Assembly: GCA_934119955.1 (NCBI GenBank)
Contig: CAKOSZ010000004.1
Coordinates: 1-64,000, forward strand
Length of the DNA: 64,000 bases
DNA from: an uncultured Bacilli bacterium
GTDB taxonomy: Bacteria; Bacillota_I; Bacilli_A; RF39; UBA660
Direction of reading: 5' to 3'
Numbering within the stretch: position 1 is the first letter of the stretch; every line of letters starts with the position of its first letter. Below the pieces are notes generated by a model. It had not been told where the DNA came from. It did no database searches and saw only the letters and a program-made list of their open reading frames with translations. Positions 1 to 8,033 of the stretch are shown one piece after another. The translations under genes were made by a program, and so were the position numbers.

Positions 1-136
1 AAGTATTGACATAATAAAACCCTTATTCAAAAAGGGTAAACTATAAATTTCTAAAAGTATCAACTGCAAAAGTCGGGAGTGATTATAGTAATTATTTCTT
101 TTCAATTGATTGTAGTTTATTTTATCTAAAATAATT

Positions 137-169
137 AAAAGTGAAGATGAGTTTTTATCTTCACTTTTT
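137..169 (+). terminator. Rho-independent terminator of an upstream gene
   Basis: Perfect inverted repeat AAAAGTGAAGAT (137-148) and ATCTTCACTTTT (157-168) with an 8-base loop, ending in a run of T. It most likely ends a transcript that begins left of the window. Nothing else recognisable lies in the first 235 bases apart from a small ACCCTT/AAGGGT hairpin near base 20-37. Confidence 0.8.
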
Positions 170-235
170 AATAAAAAGATGTAAAAGTATTTATTTTTAC
201 ATGAAAGGTATGATAAAATGATATTGAGGTAAAAT

Positions 236-997
236 ATGAAAGATAAAGTAATAAATTATGATGATACGGTTATAGATGAGTTAAATTCTCTTTTACTTGA
301 TTTTACATTCAACTCTTCTACTTATAATGATGAATTATATACAACTAATTATGCAAGTAAAATTATTCAAGAATTAAAGAATAATCATGAATGTTATTTA
401 GAAATAATTAACCAAGCTAAAAGTTATTTTCAAAAACTTGGGGAGGCTGAAAATGTCCATCAACCTGAATTTATCAAAACAGCCATAACATCAGCATCTT
501 TAAGTGCAGCAAATGGAGTAGTTAAAAATTATACAAAATCTAGTTCTGGTACAGGTAAGAAAAACATTACTTTAAATGGTAAAGTAAAAGGTAGTGCGGG
601 TATTTATAATGATAAAATAAATGTTTATAAAACGGCTGATTCTAAAATAGATGCTATTAGTGAAATTGAAAACAATACAGATGTAACTATAATTGGCATA
701 GAAAATGATATGTATAAAATAAAACTTACTGATGGTAAAATTGGTTATATTTCAAAAAATGATATTGAGGTATCTAATATTATAGGAATAGGTAATATTT
801 TTACAAATGATAATAGTGTTAATATTTATCTTGATTCTTCCTTATCAAATGTAGTTACTAAGGCTAATAATGGTTCTTCAATTCGTATTATGGGAGAAGA
901 AAACTCTATGTTTAAAGTTTTAATTAATGATAAAATTGGTTATGTTAAAAAGGTGGATGTAATAATTAAAAGTATAGGTGATTTTAATGGTATATGA
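236..997 (+). CDS. SH3-like (SH3b) domain protein with helical N-terminus
   Basis: This 253-residue protein has a helical N-terminal region of about 90 residues, a Ser/Gly-rich linker, then two related beta-rich segments at about residues 115-180 and 183-250. Each segment carries the bacterial SH3 pattern with the Lys-Ile-Gly-Tyr-(Ile/Val) strand near its end. SH3b domains usually bind peptidoglycan. No signal peptide is visible, so if the protein is exported it would need a leaderless route such as type VII secretion, which suits the helical N-terminus and the neighbours. The start ATG is 5 bases after a GAGGT site. Its 3' end overlaps the protease gene downstream, so the two are probably translated from one message. 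The function is inferred from the domain type only. Confidence 0.6.
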   Translation: MKDKVINYDDTVIDELNSLLLDFTFNSSTYNDELYTTNYASKIIQELKNNHECYLEIINQAKSYFQKLGEAENVHQPEFIKTAITSASLSAANGVVKNYTKSSSGTGKKNITLNGKVKGSAGIYNDKINVYKTADSKIDAISEIENNTDVTIIGIENDMYKIKLTDGKIGYISKNDIEVSNIIGIGNIFTNDNSVNIYLDSSLSNVVTKANNGSSIRIMGEENSMFKVLINDKIGYVKKVDVIIKSIGDFNGI

Positions 998-2222
998 TAT
1001 AAGTTATTTAAATGAATTTTATACTAAAAATTTTCAAGATTTTAAAAAAGCATATGAATGTGTTAAAACTAATAAAAGTAGTTTATTATGTGATTATATT
1101 GATAAAATAATAGATAATATTAAAAAAATAGATACTTTTTCTTGGAATGATAGTATTAGTTCTAGTATTAAAAATAGTTTAAATTCTTGTAATGCTAGTT
1201 TTTTATCTTTAAAAAGTGATATAGAAACTAATTTCTATGGTTTAGAAAAATTATATGAAGATGGTTATAATTATTTAGTAAATTTAGAAAGTCAAATTTT
1301 AGAATATCAAGATAAATTAAATGCTAAACCTCAAAGGACTAGTTACCAACAAAGAGTTACTTTACCAGATGGAACATTCTCCATTGAAACAAGTAATGAA
1401 TATGATAAGGCTTTAACAAGATGGAATACAGAGTGTGAAACATATAAAGGAAATTGTTTTAAAACAGTTGATTTAGTAAATGAAGTTATAGCAAATTTGC
1501 AAAGTATTGATGGTACTACAACAATTGAAGCAACAGTTCCATACGAAAATAATACTTTGGTAGTAAATAAATCTGGTAAAATAATTAATAGTGAAAATTA
1601 CCACTTTGATATGTGTGATCCGAGATGGGCAAGCATTTATATGAATGATGGAGGAGGAACAGTTGGAAAAGGTGGTTGTTTCATGACAGCCTCAGCAACT
1701 GCAATTTCAATGTGTTTAGGTAGTGTTGTAACTCCTGCTGATACAACAAATATTGCTAAAAAATATAATTTAGGTGGAGTTAAAAAAAGAAATAGAACAG
1801 TATGTGGTCTTGCTACTTGTTATGGACTAAATTATAATGTAATTGAGAAAAAAAGTAGTAATTTTGCTAATGAAATAGATGCCAGTTTAAATAGAGTTCA
1901 AAATAAAGAATCTACGATTGTATGGCAAATAACCCCAGGAACAACCGGTACTTATAAAACCGGAAATGGTCATTATTTAAATATAGTTAACGCTAGAAAA
2001 GATGAAAGTGGTGCTTGGGAAGTTGAAGTTTGGGAAAGTGGTTATGCTCCCCAAAGAAGTACCAGAGAAGGTTGGCATAAGTTTGAAGAAATTAATAAAG
2101 TTGCTAACAATAGTTGGAGTTACTATGAATTTAGTTCAGGAGAAATTCCAAATGCTGATACTAAGAGAGATGAAATTAAATACTTAAATGATATTCAATC
2201 TATGAAAGGAGTGGCTCTTTAA
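987..2222 (+). CDS. C39-like cysteine protease domain protein with WXG/LXG-like N-terminus
   Basis: About 411 residues. The first 180 are helical with a Phe-Ser-Trp-Asn-Asp turn near residue 50, resembling WXG100/LXG substrates of type VII secretion. The C-terminal half looks like a papain-fold Peptidase_C39_2 domain: HFDMCDPRWAS, then GKGGCFMTASA with the putative nucleophile Cys at about residue 231, and GNGHYLNIVNA with the putative catalytic His at about 329. It may be a secreted toxin or a peptidoglycan or peptide hydrolase. A GTG nine bases upstream is possible, but the ATG at 987 sits six bases from an AGGTG site and is preferred. It overlaps the SH3 gene in front and shares one base with the next start. 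No immunity gene is recognised. Confidence 0.6.
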   Translation: MVYDISYLNEFYTKNFQDFKKAYECVKTNKSSLLCDYIDKIIDNIKKIDTFSWNDSISSSIKNSLNSCNASFLSLKSDIETNFYGLEKLYEDGYNYLVNLESQILEYQDKLNAKPQRTSYQQRVTLPDGTFSIETSNEYDKALTRWNTECETYKGNCFKTVDLVNEVIANLQSIDGTTTIEATVPYENNTLVVNKSGKIINSENYHFDMCDPRWASIYMNDGGGTVGKGGCFMTASATAISMCLGSVVTPADTTNIAKKYNLGGVKKRNRTVCGLATCYGLNYNVIEKKSSNFANEIDASLNRVQNKESTIVWQITPGTTGTYKTGNGHYLNIVNARKDESGAWEVEVWESGYAPQRSTREGWHKFEEINKVANNSWSYYEFSSGEIPNADTKRDEIKYLNDIQSMKGVAL

Positions 2223-2551
2223 TGCAAAAAAGAATTGTTCCTAGTGAAATAAATAAAGTATCAATGAATATGCAAGAAAAAAATAAATATTTACAAGAAA
2301 AAATAAAAAAAATAAAAGAAGATATTGATACAATTTCTTTATACTATCAGGGAGTAGATGCAAATATTTTAATTACCTCTTATAAAAATAGAATAGAGGA
2401 ATTAGAAAAAGTTTTAGTCAACTACGAAAATTTAAAAACTTATTTTTCTAATATGTCATCAGTTTATAGTGATACAATTACTGAAATTGAAGGAGCCTTA
2501 GATACTATTAAAGAAACCTATGATACTATAAATAGACAAGAAGAAATATAG
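2222..2551 (+). CDS. Small helical WXG100-like protein
   Basis: A 109-residue, almost entirely helical protein with no signal peptide or membrane segment. Two long amphipathic helices flank a turn reading YYQGVDANILITSYKNRI (residues about 41-58), which resembles the Trp-X-Gly turn of WXG100 proteins with Tyr in place of Trp. WXG100 proteins form helical hairpins and are partners or substrates of type VII secretion. The start ATG overlaps the preceding TAA by one base, so translation is probably coupled to the protease gene. It could be a chaperone or co-secreted partner; this is inferred from fold type and position. Confidence 0.45.
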   Translation: MQKRIVPSEINKVSMNMQEKNKYLQEKIKKIKEDIDTISLYYQGVDANILITSYKNRIEELEKVLVNYENLKTYFSNMSSVYSDTITEIEGALDTIKETYDTINRQEEI

Positions 2552-2571
2552 AAAAAATATTTCTTTTTTTT
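2542..2571 (+). terminator. Rho-independent terminator
   Basis: AGAAATAT (2542-2549) pairs with ATATTTCT (2557-2564), followed by eight T. It overlaps the last codons of the WXG-like gene and closes the three-gene unit. Confidence 0.7.
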
Positions 2572-2607
2572 AGAATTTAGTTTATAATTATCTTGGAGGC
2601 GATTAGT

Positions 2608-3051
2608 ATGTATGATACAATTAAAAATGAAATTATAAGTGCTTTAAAAGAAAAAAATACTTTGAAAGTACAAACATTAAGAGAGATAAAGGGAAGTGTT
2701 GATCTTGAACACATTAATAAAAAAGTTGATATTACAGATGAACTTGTAATAGATATTTTAAGTCGTGGTATTAAAACTAGAAAAGAGTCTATTCAAGAAT
2801 TTGAAAAAGGTAATAGATTAGATTTAATAGATAAGACTAATAAAGAAATAGAATTATTAAAAAAATATTTACCTGAACAATTAACCAAAGAAGAATTAGA
2901 AAAAGTAATTGAAGAAGTATTTTCAAAGGTAAAACCTACAAGTAATAAGGATATGGGTTTAATTATGAAAGAATTGACTCCTCTTGTTAAAGGAAAATGT
3001 GATATGAAAGAGGTTAGTATTATCATTAAAGATAAACTTAGTAATTTATAA
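2608..3051 (+). CDS. yqeY: GatB/YqeY domain-containing protein
   Basis: A 147-residue stand-alone YqeY protein. It shows the family pattern: an N-terminal helical stretch with TLREIKGSVD, a central segment with KTRKESIQEFEKGNR and ELLKKYLPEQLTKEEL, and a C-terminal segment with KDMGLIMKELTPLVKGKCD. The fold matches the tRNA-binding tail of GatB amidotransferase, although free YqeY proteins have no firmly known job. A TTG lies upstream at 2593, but the ATG at 2608 is eight bases after GGAGG and is chosen. Its stop overlaps the RNase HII start. Confidence 0.9.
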   Translation: MYDTIKNEIISALKEKNTLKVQTLREIKGSVDLEHINKKVDITDELVIDILSRGIKTRKESIQEFEKGNRLDLIDKTNKEIELLKKYLPEQLTKEELEKVIEEVFSKVKPTSNKDMGLIMKELTPLVKGKCDMKEVSIIIKDKLSNL

Positions 3052-3665
3052 TGGAAGATTTATATACTTATGAAAGAGAATTAATTAAAGAAGGAATAAC
3101 TTTAATTGCCGGAATTGATGAAGTTGGTCGTGGACCTTTGGTAGGACCAGTTGTTGCTTGTTCAGTTATTTTACCAGTTAATTATAAATTAGAAGGACTA
3201 ACTGATTCTAAAAAATTAAGTGAGAAAAAAAGAGAAAAGTTTTATGACATTTTAATTCATGATGCTGTTAGTTATGGCATAGGAATCGTAGATAATCAAA
3301 AAATAGATGAGATTAATATCTATGAAGCAACTAAATTAGCCATGAAATTAGCAATTTCTAATATGAAAGTAAAACCTGAGTATTTACTTATTGATGCTAT
3401 GAAACTTGATACTGATATTAAAAGTAATTCTATTATTAAAGGAGATAGTAAAAGTTTAAGTATAGCAGCAGCCAGTGTTATAGCCAAAGTAACAAGAGAT
3501 AGAATGATGGTAGAACTTGACTTAAAATACCCTTATTATGATTTTAAAAACAATAAAGGGTATCCTACTAAAAAACATATAGAAGCCATAAATAAATATG
3601 GAATAATTTCTTTACATAGAAAAACTTATGGACCAGTTAAAGAATATTTAGAAAGGAAGAACTAA
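3051..3665 (+). CDS. rnhB: Ribonuclease HII
   Basis: RNase HII removes the RNA strand of RNA-DNA hybrids and misincorporated ribonucleotides in the cytoplasm. The 204-residue protein has the full-length family pattern: GIDEVGRGPLVGPVVA holds the first two metal ligands Asp23 and Glu24, YLLIDAMKLD holds Asp115, and KGDSKSLSIAAASVIAKVTR is the conserved central block. GYPTKKH and LHRKTYGPVKE close the domain. The start overlaps the yqeY stop by one base, and cdd follows after one base, so it belongs to the same transcript. Confidence 0.97.
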   Translation: MEDLYTYERELIKEGITLIAGIDEVGRGPLVGPVVACSVILPVNYKLEGLTDSKKLSEKKREKFYDILIHDAVSYGIGIVDNQKIDEINIYEATKLAMKLAISNMKVKPEYLLIDAMKLDTDIKSNSIIKGDSKSLSIAAASVIAKVTRDRMMVELDLKYPYYDFKNNKGYPTKKHIEAINKYGIISLHRKTYGPVKEYLERKN

Positions 3666-3666
3666 A

Positions 3667-4047
3667 ATGAAAGAAAAACTAGAAAAATTATTAGATAATG
3701 CCTATGCACCTTATTCTAATTTTAGAGTATCTTGTATAATAGTTACTAACAATAATAAAGAATTTTGTGGTGTTAATGTTGAAAATGCTTCTTACGGAGC
3801 AACAATTTGTGCTGAGAGAAGTGCAGTGGTAAATGCAATTAGCCATGGTTATAAAAAAGGTGATTTTAAAGAAATTCATATCATGAATGCAAGTGAAAAA
3901 ATTGCCTCTCCTTGTTTTATATGTAGACAAGTATTGATCGAATTTTTTAATCAGGACGCAAAAGTATATTTATATACCAAAGAAAAAATGGAAAGTTATA
4001 CTTTAAAAGAACTTACTCCTTTAATGTTTAATGAGGATAATTTATGA
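3667..4047 (+). CDS. cdd: Cytidine deaminase
   Basis: Homotetrameric-type cytidine deaminase converting cytidine or deoxycytidine to uridine forms in pyrimidine salvage. The 126 residues contain the catalytic zinc site: TICAERSAV with Cys48 and proton shuttle Glu50, and SPCFICRQVL with Cys83 and Cys86. APYSNFRV and GVNVENASYG are the usual substrate-binding segments. The gene lies directly before era and overlaps it by four bases, as in many Firmicutes. Confidence 0.97.
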   Translation: MKEKLEKLLDNAYAPYSNFRVSCIIVTNNNKEFCGVNVENASYGATICAERSAVVNAISHGYKKGDFKEIHIMNASEKIASPCFICRQVLIEFFNQDAKVYLYTKEKMESYTLKELTPLMFNEDNL

Positions 4048-4940
4048 AATCAGGATTTGTTAGTATTGTAGGTCGTCCTAATGTTGGTAAAAGTACTTTA
4101 TTAAACGCCATATTAGAGCGTCACATTGCAATTACTTCTAATAAATCAGGAACTACAAGAAATATTATTCAAGGTGTTTATAATGATGATGATTCTCAAA
4201 TAGTATTTGTAGATACCCCAGGAATTCATAAACCAACTCATAAATTAGGAACAGTTCTAAACCAAAAAGCCTATCAAATGACAGATAATGTTGATATAGT
4301 TCTTTTCTTAGTTGATATTAAAGAAGGATTTGGTAAAGGAGATATGTTTATCCTCAATAAATTAAAACAAAGTGATCAAGATGTAATTCTTGTTTTAACC
4401 AAGATAGATAAAATAAAAGATAAACAAACTCTTTTAAGTGAAATAGATAAATTACAAAAGTTATATGATTTTAAAGAAATAATTCCCATTTCCGCAGTTA
4501 AAAATATTAATATAGAATCTTTAATTAAAACTTTAAAAAAATATTTAAAAGAAGATATTAAATACTTTGATGATGATTATTTAACTAATCAACCAGTTTC
4601 TATGATGGTCTGTGAACTTGTAAGAGAAAAAATATTAAGAAAAACAGAAGATGAAGTTCCTCATTCAGTTACTTGTTACTTAGAAGAATATGAAAATACT
4701 CCTAAAATTGTTAATTTATCTGTCTTAATCGTAGTAGATAGAGATAACTTAAAGAAAATTATAATTGGTAAGAATGGATCTATGTTAAAAGAAATAGGAC
4801 ATGATGCAAGACTTGATTTAGAAGAGTATTTTAATAAAAAAGTTTATTTATCTTTATATGTTAAAACTATTGCTAACTGGCGAGATCGAGAAAAGTATTT
4901 ACAAGAACTTGGATTAAAAGATGATTTAGATCTTGAATAA
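4044..4940 (+). CDS. era: GTPase Era
   Basis: Ribosome-assembly GTPase that binds the 3' end of 16S rRNA. The 298 residues have the G1 loop GRPNVGKS at residues 10-17, the DTPGIH switch, the LTKID G4 motif and a C-terminal KH RNA-binding domain (about 205-290) with IIIGKNGSMLKEIG and YLSLYVKTIANWRDR. The start overlaps the end of cdd. A YqzL-like gene and recO follow, which is the classic Firmicutes order and supports the call. Confidence 0.98.
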   Translation: MKSGFVSIVGRPNVGKSTLLNAILERHIAITSNKSGTTRNIIQGVYNDDDSQIVFVDTPGIHKPTHKLGTVLNQKAYQMTDNVDIVLFLVDIKEGFGKGDMFILNKLKQSDQDVILVLTKIDKIKDKQTLLSEIDKLQKLYDFKEIIPISAVKNINIESLIKTLKKYLKEDIKYFDDDYLTNQPVSMMVCELVREKILRKTEDEVPHSVTCYLEEYENTPKIVNLSVLIVVDRDNLKKIIIGKNGSMLKEIGHDARLDLEEYFNKKVYLSLYVKTIANWRDREKYLQELGLKDDLDLE

Positions 4941-4977
4941 TTTTAAAAAAAAACAACATTATATTAATGGTGATATA

Positions 4978-5097
4978 ATGGAAAAATTAATCTGGAAATT
5001 ATTTATGAAAACTGGTAATGTAAATTATTATCTTTTATATAATGAAATAAGAGGTAAAAATGGAAAGAATAGTAGTAGAAGGAATAGTTTTAAATGA
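4978..5097 (+). CDS. YqzL-like small protein
   Basis: A 39-residue open frame between era and recO that starts MEKLIWKLFMKTGNVNYYLL and ends in a basic tail. The first 25 residues (Trp-Lys-Leu-Phe, Thr-Gly-X-Val/Ile, Tyr-Leu-Leu-Tyr-X-Glu) match what I recall of B. subtilis YqzL, which sits at exactly this place. GGTGA lies just upstream of the ATG. The frame runs 38 bases into recO, giving a longer tail than the usual YqzL; the tail may be a by-product of the overlap. The function of YqzL is unknown. Confidence 0.7.
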   Translation: MEKLIWKLFMKTGNVNYYLLYNEIRGKNGKNSSRRNSFK

Positions 5098-5779
5098 AAC
5101 TAATTATGGAGAAACTAGTAAAATATTAAATATCTTAACTAATATTGGCTATATTTCAGTGATGTCAAAAGGTTCACGAACTATTAAAAGTAAAATACGA
5201 GGAATTAGTATGAAACTATCCTTAGCAAGTTTTACAATTAATTATAAAGAAAATCATATATCTAATTTAATTGAAGGTAGTACAATTAATTCTTTAAAAT
5301 ATATTTTAACTGATTATTATAAAATGAATTATGCTATGTATTTAATAGATTTAACTAAAAATATCTTAAAAGATACTTATGATAGAGAAATATATTATAT
5401 TTTAAAAAATGCTTTAATTAAAATAAATGAGGGTTTTAATCCTTCATTAATAACAAATATAGTTGAAATTAAATATTTATCATTTTTAGGAGTAGAACCT
5501 AATTTTAATAGTTGCTATAATTGTAGTAGCAAAGATATTTTAACTTTTGATATGAAGTGTGGTGCAGTTTGTAAAAATTGTTACGGGGATACCTATTTAT
5601 TTCATACTAATACTTTAAAATTATTAAAATTATTTCAAGTAATTGAAATAGAAAAAATTGATAAACTTAATTTAACAAATGAGTTAGTTGTTAAAGAAAT
5701 TCAAGAATTTATTAAAGAATATTATGAAACTTATACAGGAATTTATTTAAAAGATAAAGAAAAATTTCAAGTATTTTGA
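5060..5779 (+). CDS. recO: DNA repair protein RecO
   Basis: Recombination mediator that loads RecA with RecR in gap repair. The 239 residues begin with the OB-fold (VVEGIVLNETNYGETSKIL and the glycine/serine-rich KGSRTIKSK loop), continue with a helical domain, and carry the zinc-binding CYNCSS...CGAVCKNC cysteines at about residues 153-178 that Gram-positive RecO proteins have. The length is normal. The start overlaps the end of the YqzL-like frame, with AGAGG just upstream. Confidence 0.95.
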   Translation: MERIVVEGIVLNETNYGETSKILNILTNIGYISVMSKGSRTIKSKIRGISMKLSLASFTINYKENHISNLIEGSTINSLKYILTDYYKMNYAMYLIDLTKNILKDTYDREIYYILKNALIKINEGFNPSLITNIVEIKYLSFLGVEPNFNSCYNCSSKDILTFDMKCGAVCKNCYGDTYLFHTNTLKLLKLFQVIEIEKIDKLNLTNELVVKEIQEFIKEYYETYTGIYLKDKEKFQVF

Positions 5780-5796
5780 TTTTTTTCTTAAAAGCC

Positions 5797-5825
5797 TTGC
5801 TTATTGGTTTTAAATTCAATATAAT
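5797..5825 (+). promoter_or_regulatory. Sigma-A-type promoter for ferredoxin
   Basis: TTGCTT (5797-5802), a 17-base spacer and a perfect TATAAT (5820-5825), about 15 bases before the start codon. Confidence 0.65.
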
Positions 5826-5840
5826 TATTATGGAGGTTAT

Positions 5841-6026
5841 ATGAAAGTAAAAGTAATTGAAGAACAATGCATAGGATGTGGAGCATGTCAAAGTATTTGC
5901 CCAGATGTATTTGAAGTTGAAGATGTTTCTAAGGTTATTAAAAGTGAAATAACTGAGGAAGATGTAATGGAAGCAACAAGAGATGCTATTGAATCTTGTC
6001 CAACAAGTGCGATTGTTGAAGAATAA
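5841..6026 (+). CDS. Ferredoxin, single [4Fe-4S] cluster
   Basis: A 61-residue low-potential electron carrier. CIGCGACQSICP supplies Cys10, Cys13 and Cys16, and CPTSAI near the C-terminus supplies Cys53, the usual four ligands of one [4Fe-4S] cluster; Cys20 is additional. The rest is strongly acidic, as is normal for bacterial ferredoxins. It has its own promoter and terminator, so it is a one-gene unit. The redox partner cannot be told from the window. Confidence 0.92.
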   Translation: MKVKVIEEQCIGCGACQSICPDVFEVEDVSKVIKSEITEEDVMEATRDAIESCPTSAIVEE

Positions 6027-6044
6027 TAAAATTGAATTTTAAAA

Positions 6045-6076
6045 AGATATTTATTTTTTGATAAATATCTTTTTTT
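6045..6076. terminator. Bidirectional terminator between convergent genes
   Basis: AGATATTTAT (6045-6054) and ATAAATATCT (6061-6070) form a perfect ten-base-pair stem, with T runs on the plus side and A runs on the minus side. It serves the ferredoxin gene and the convergent beta-helix gene. Confidence 0.8.
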
Positions 6077-7274
6077 GCATCTTCAAATATATATAAATTC
6101 CAAGAGTAATTAAAGAGATAATAATAGCAATAATTGGTAATAAGTTAATAGATTTCATAGTTAAATTTTTAGTAGTATCAATATCTTTACTAACTACTTG
6201 GTAATAATTATCATTATTTTTTAAAGAACCACTTTTTAAATATTCTTGAATATCACTTGTAAATTTACCCCCAGTAATAAATTTAGGATGATTATTTTTA
6301 AAACTATTTGATACTTTAAAATTATCTTTTAAAGAGATGAAGGTTCCATTTTGAATACTTATATTTTTAACCTTAGTAGGAGTAGTAGAAGAAGAGGTGA
6401 ATTCATAAAACATATTACCGTTTTTACTTTCAACAGTTCCGTTTATAATATTTAGTTCAATATCCCCTGCATAAGAACTATTAGACTCTATTTGAATTCC
6501 TGCTCCACTTGCATTAGTACCATTTCCATTTGGACTAGTTGGGGTTTTATCAGGGCCAGTTGCTACAATTTTTCCATCTTTTATATTAACAATACCTGAT
6601 TTTATCGATAAACCTGATTCATATCCTTCCGTGTAACCATCATAGTTTAACTTACTATATCCAGCTAAATATAATCCCGGACCAGTTGATTTAATGTAAG
6701 AAGTATTACCTAAGTTAATTTCAGGCATATTTTCTTTATCTTTAATAAAACCATTTACATATATGCCAACCCCAGTATCCCCAGTTGTATCTTTTAAAGC
6801 ATTTATTTTTCCATTAAAATTAACTTTAATACCATAGCCTTTTTTATTATTGTGATCAATCATAATGCCTGACCATCCTTCAAGAGTAACTTCGCTACCT
6901 ACATTTAAAATACTATAATCACTTTTATTTTCCTTACTTCCTTTAATAACAACTGCTCCAAAATAAGGATTTTTTTCTCTAACTGTTCCTTTTCCAGTTA
7001 AATTCAAAGTACCACCTTCAAGTTTAAATACCATTTTAGGAGCACTTATTGTATGGTTATTTAAATTAATTTCAATACTTTTACTAATAGTTAAAGTATT
7101 ATCAAAATCCATATCATTTAAAATAATTAAAGGATTACTTAAAGAAGCAGCATTATAAGCATCTAAAAAAGATTCATAATATTTTCCGTTAACTTTAAAA
7201 TTAACAGTATCACTTGCTAAAACCATAGTTGGAATTAAAATAATAAATAATAATAAAAATTTAATTTTCTTCAT
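6051..7274 (-). CDS. Secreted beta-helix-like surface protein with C-terminal anchor
   Basis: This 407-residue protein has a typical signal peptide (MKKIKFLLLFIILIPTMVLA) and a middle built of short repeating beta-strand turns with many Asn, Gly and Ile, as in right-handed parallel beta-helix (pectate-lyase-like) proteins. A hydrophobic segment near residues 378-398 is followed by a short basic tail, so the protein should be anchored in the membrane and face outward. No catalytic signature is visible; it may be an adhesin or glycan-binding protein. It lies downstream of alkD but a terminator separates them. Confidence 0.6.
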   Translation of the reverse strand: MKKIKFLLLFIILIPTMVLASDTVNFKVNGKYYESFLDAYNAASLSNPLIILNDMDFDNTLTISKSIEINLNNHTISAPKMVFKLEGGTLNLTGKGTVREKNPYFGAVVIKGSKENKSDYSILNVGSEVTLEGWSGIMIDHNNKKGYGIKVNFNGKINALKDTTGDTGVGIYVNGFIKDKENMPEINLGNTSYIKSTGPGLYLAGYSKLNYDGYTEGYESGLSIKSGIVNIKDGKIVATGPDKTPTSPNGNGTNASGAGIQIESNSSYAGDIELNIINGTVESKNGNMFYEFTSSSTTPTKVKNISIQNGTFISLKDNFKVSNSFKNNHPKFITGGKFTSDIQEYLKSGSLKNNDNYYQVVSKDIDTTKNLTMKSINLLPIIAIIISLITLGIYIYLKMQKKIFIKK

Positions 7275-7301
7275 ACTAAAATATATTAAAATAAAGAAAA
7301 A

Positions 7302-7321
7302 AAATACCTAATTAGATACTT
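7302..7321 (-). terminator. Rho-independent terminator after alkD
   Basis: Read on the minus strand, AAGTATCTAA pairs with TTAGGTATTT (two G-U pairs) and a long T run follows. It includes the alkD stop codon. Confidence 0.6.
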
Positions 7322-8033
7322 TTTTTCTTCTTAAAGTTTTAATAAAATCTTTTTCTTTTTTACTAATTTTTCTAGAATCAACTACTTTACTAATAGTTTT
7401 ATTATAAATAAAATCATTTTTAATATTAACTAAATAAATTAAAGTTTTTTCTTTATATTTTATATATGAAATGGACATTAACCAAGAAATAGCCATAGAA
7501 ACATAATAATCATCTGTTTTAATCTTAGAAACTAGTTCTAGTACTTTATCTATATAAGTATCATGTAAATAATAATCTAGAAGAATAACTAAACCAAATC
7601 TTTTAGCATAATTGTTTTTTGATTTTATTAGTTTTTTAGCATATTTAAACCCAGATTCTTGATTTTCTTTCTTTTTTAATATTTTAAGATTAGATACAAC
7701 TAAATCAACTTGGGCCCAATTAGTAAGTTTAGTAAGATAATTATCTAAGTAATCAAAGAGAGTAGTTAAATCAATATTTAAATAACCATATAAAAATCCT
7801 TCTATTATGATAGGTTCATATAAATTACTTTTATTTTCTTTGATAAAACTTTGATAATCTCCTTTACTAATTTCTTTACTAATTTTTTTTAGTTCATTTG
7901 TTTTTATACCGATTAAATTATTGGATACTATTATTTTGCTATGAAATTCTTTATATTTTAAATCTTGTTTAGTATTTAAAAATGCTAAAAATTCTTGATA
8001 TAATGCTTCGTTCCAACTATTTTCTAAATTCAT
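7308..8033 (-). CDS. DNA alkylation repair protein (AlkD-like)
   Basis: A 241-residue all-helical HEAT-repeat protein of the AlkD/AlkC family, DNA glycosylases that remove bulky cationic alkylated bases. Visible family marks are GIKTNELKKISKEI near the N-terminus, LTNWAQVDLVVSN in the middle (the place of the active-site Trp-Asp region), KRFGLVILLDYYL and YYVSMAISWLMS. It starts inside the end of deoB (four-base ATGA-type overlap) and so is co-transcribed with it. Substrate is not predictable from sequence. Confidence 0.85.
   Translation of the reverse strand: MNLENSWNEALYQEFLAFLNTKQDLKYKEFHSKIIVSNNLIGIKTNELKKISKEISKGDYQSFIKENKSNLYEPIIIEGFLYGYLNIDLTTLFDYLDNYLTKLTNWAQVDLVVSNLKILKKKENQESGFKYAKKLIKSKNNYAKRFGLVILLDYYLHDTYIDKVLELVSKIKTDDYYVSMAISWLMSISYIKYKEKTLIYLVNIKNDFIYNKTISKVVDSRKISKKEKDFIKTLRRKKVSN

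Noticed and set aside
978..986. GTG at 978 as start of the C39-like gene
   Set aside because: It overlaps the AGGTG ribosome-binding site itself; the ATG at 987 has correct spacing.
5797..6026. A second cluster in the ferredoxin because of the additional Cys20
   Set aside because: Only one CxxCxxC set and one distant CP are present; the protein is too short for two complete cluster sites.
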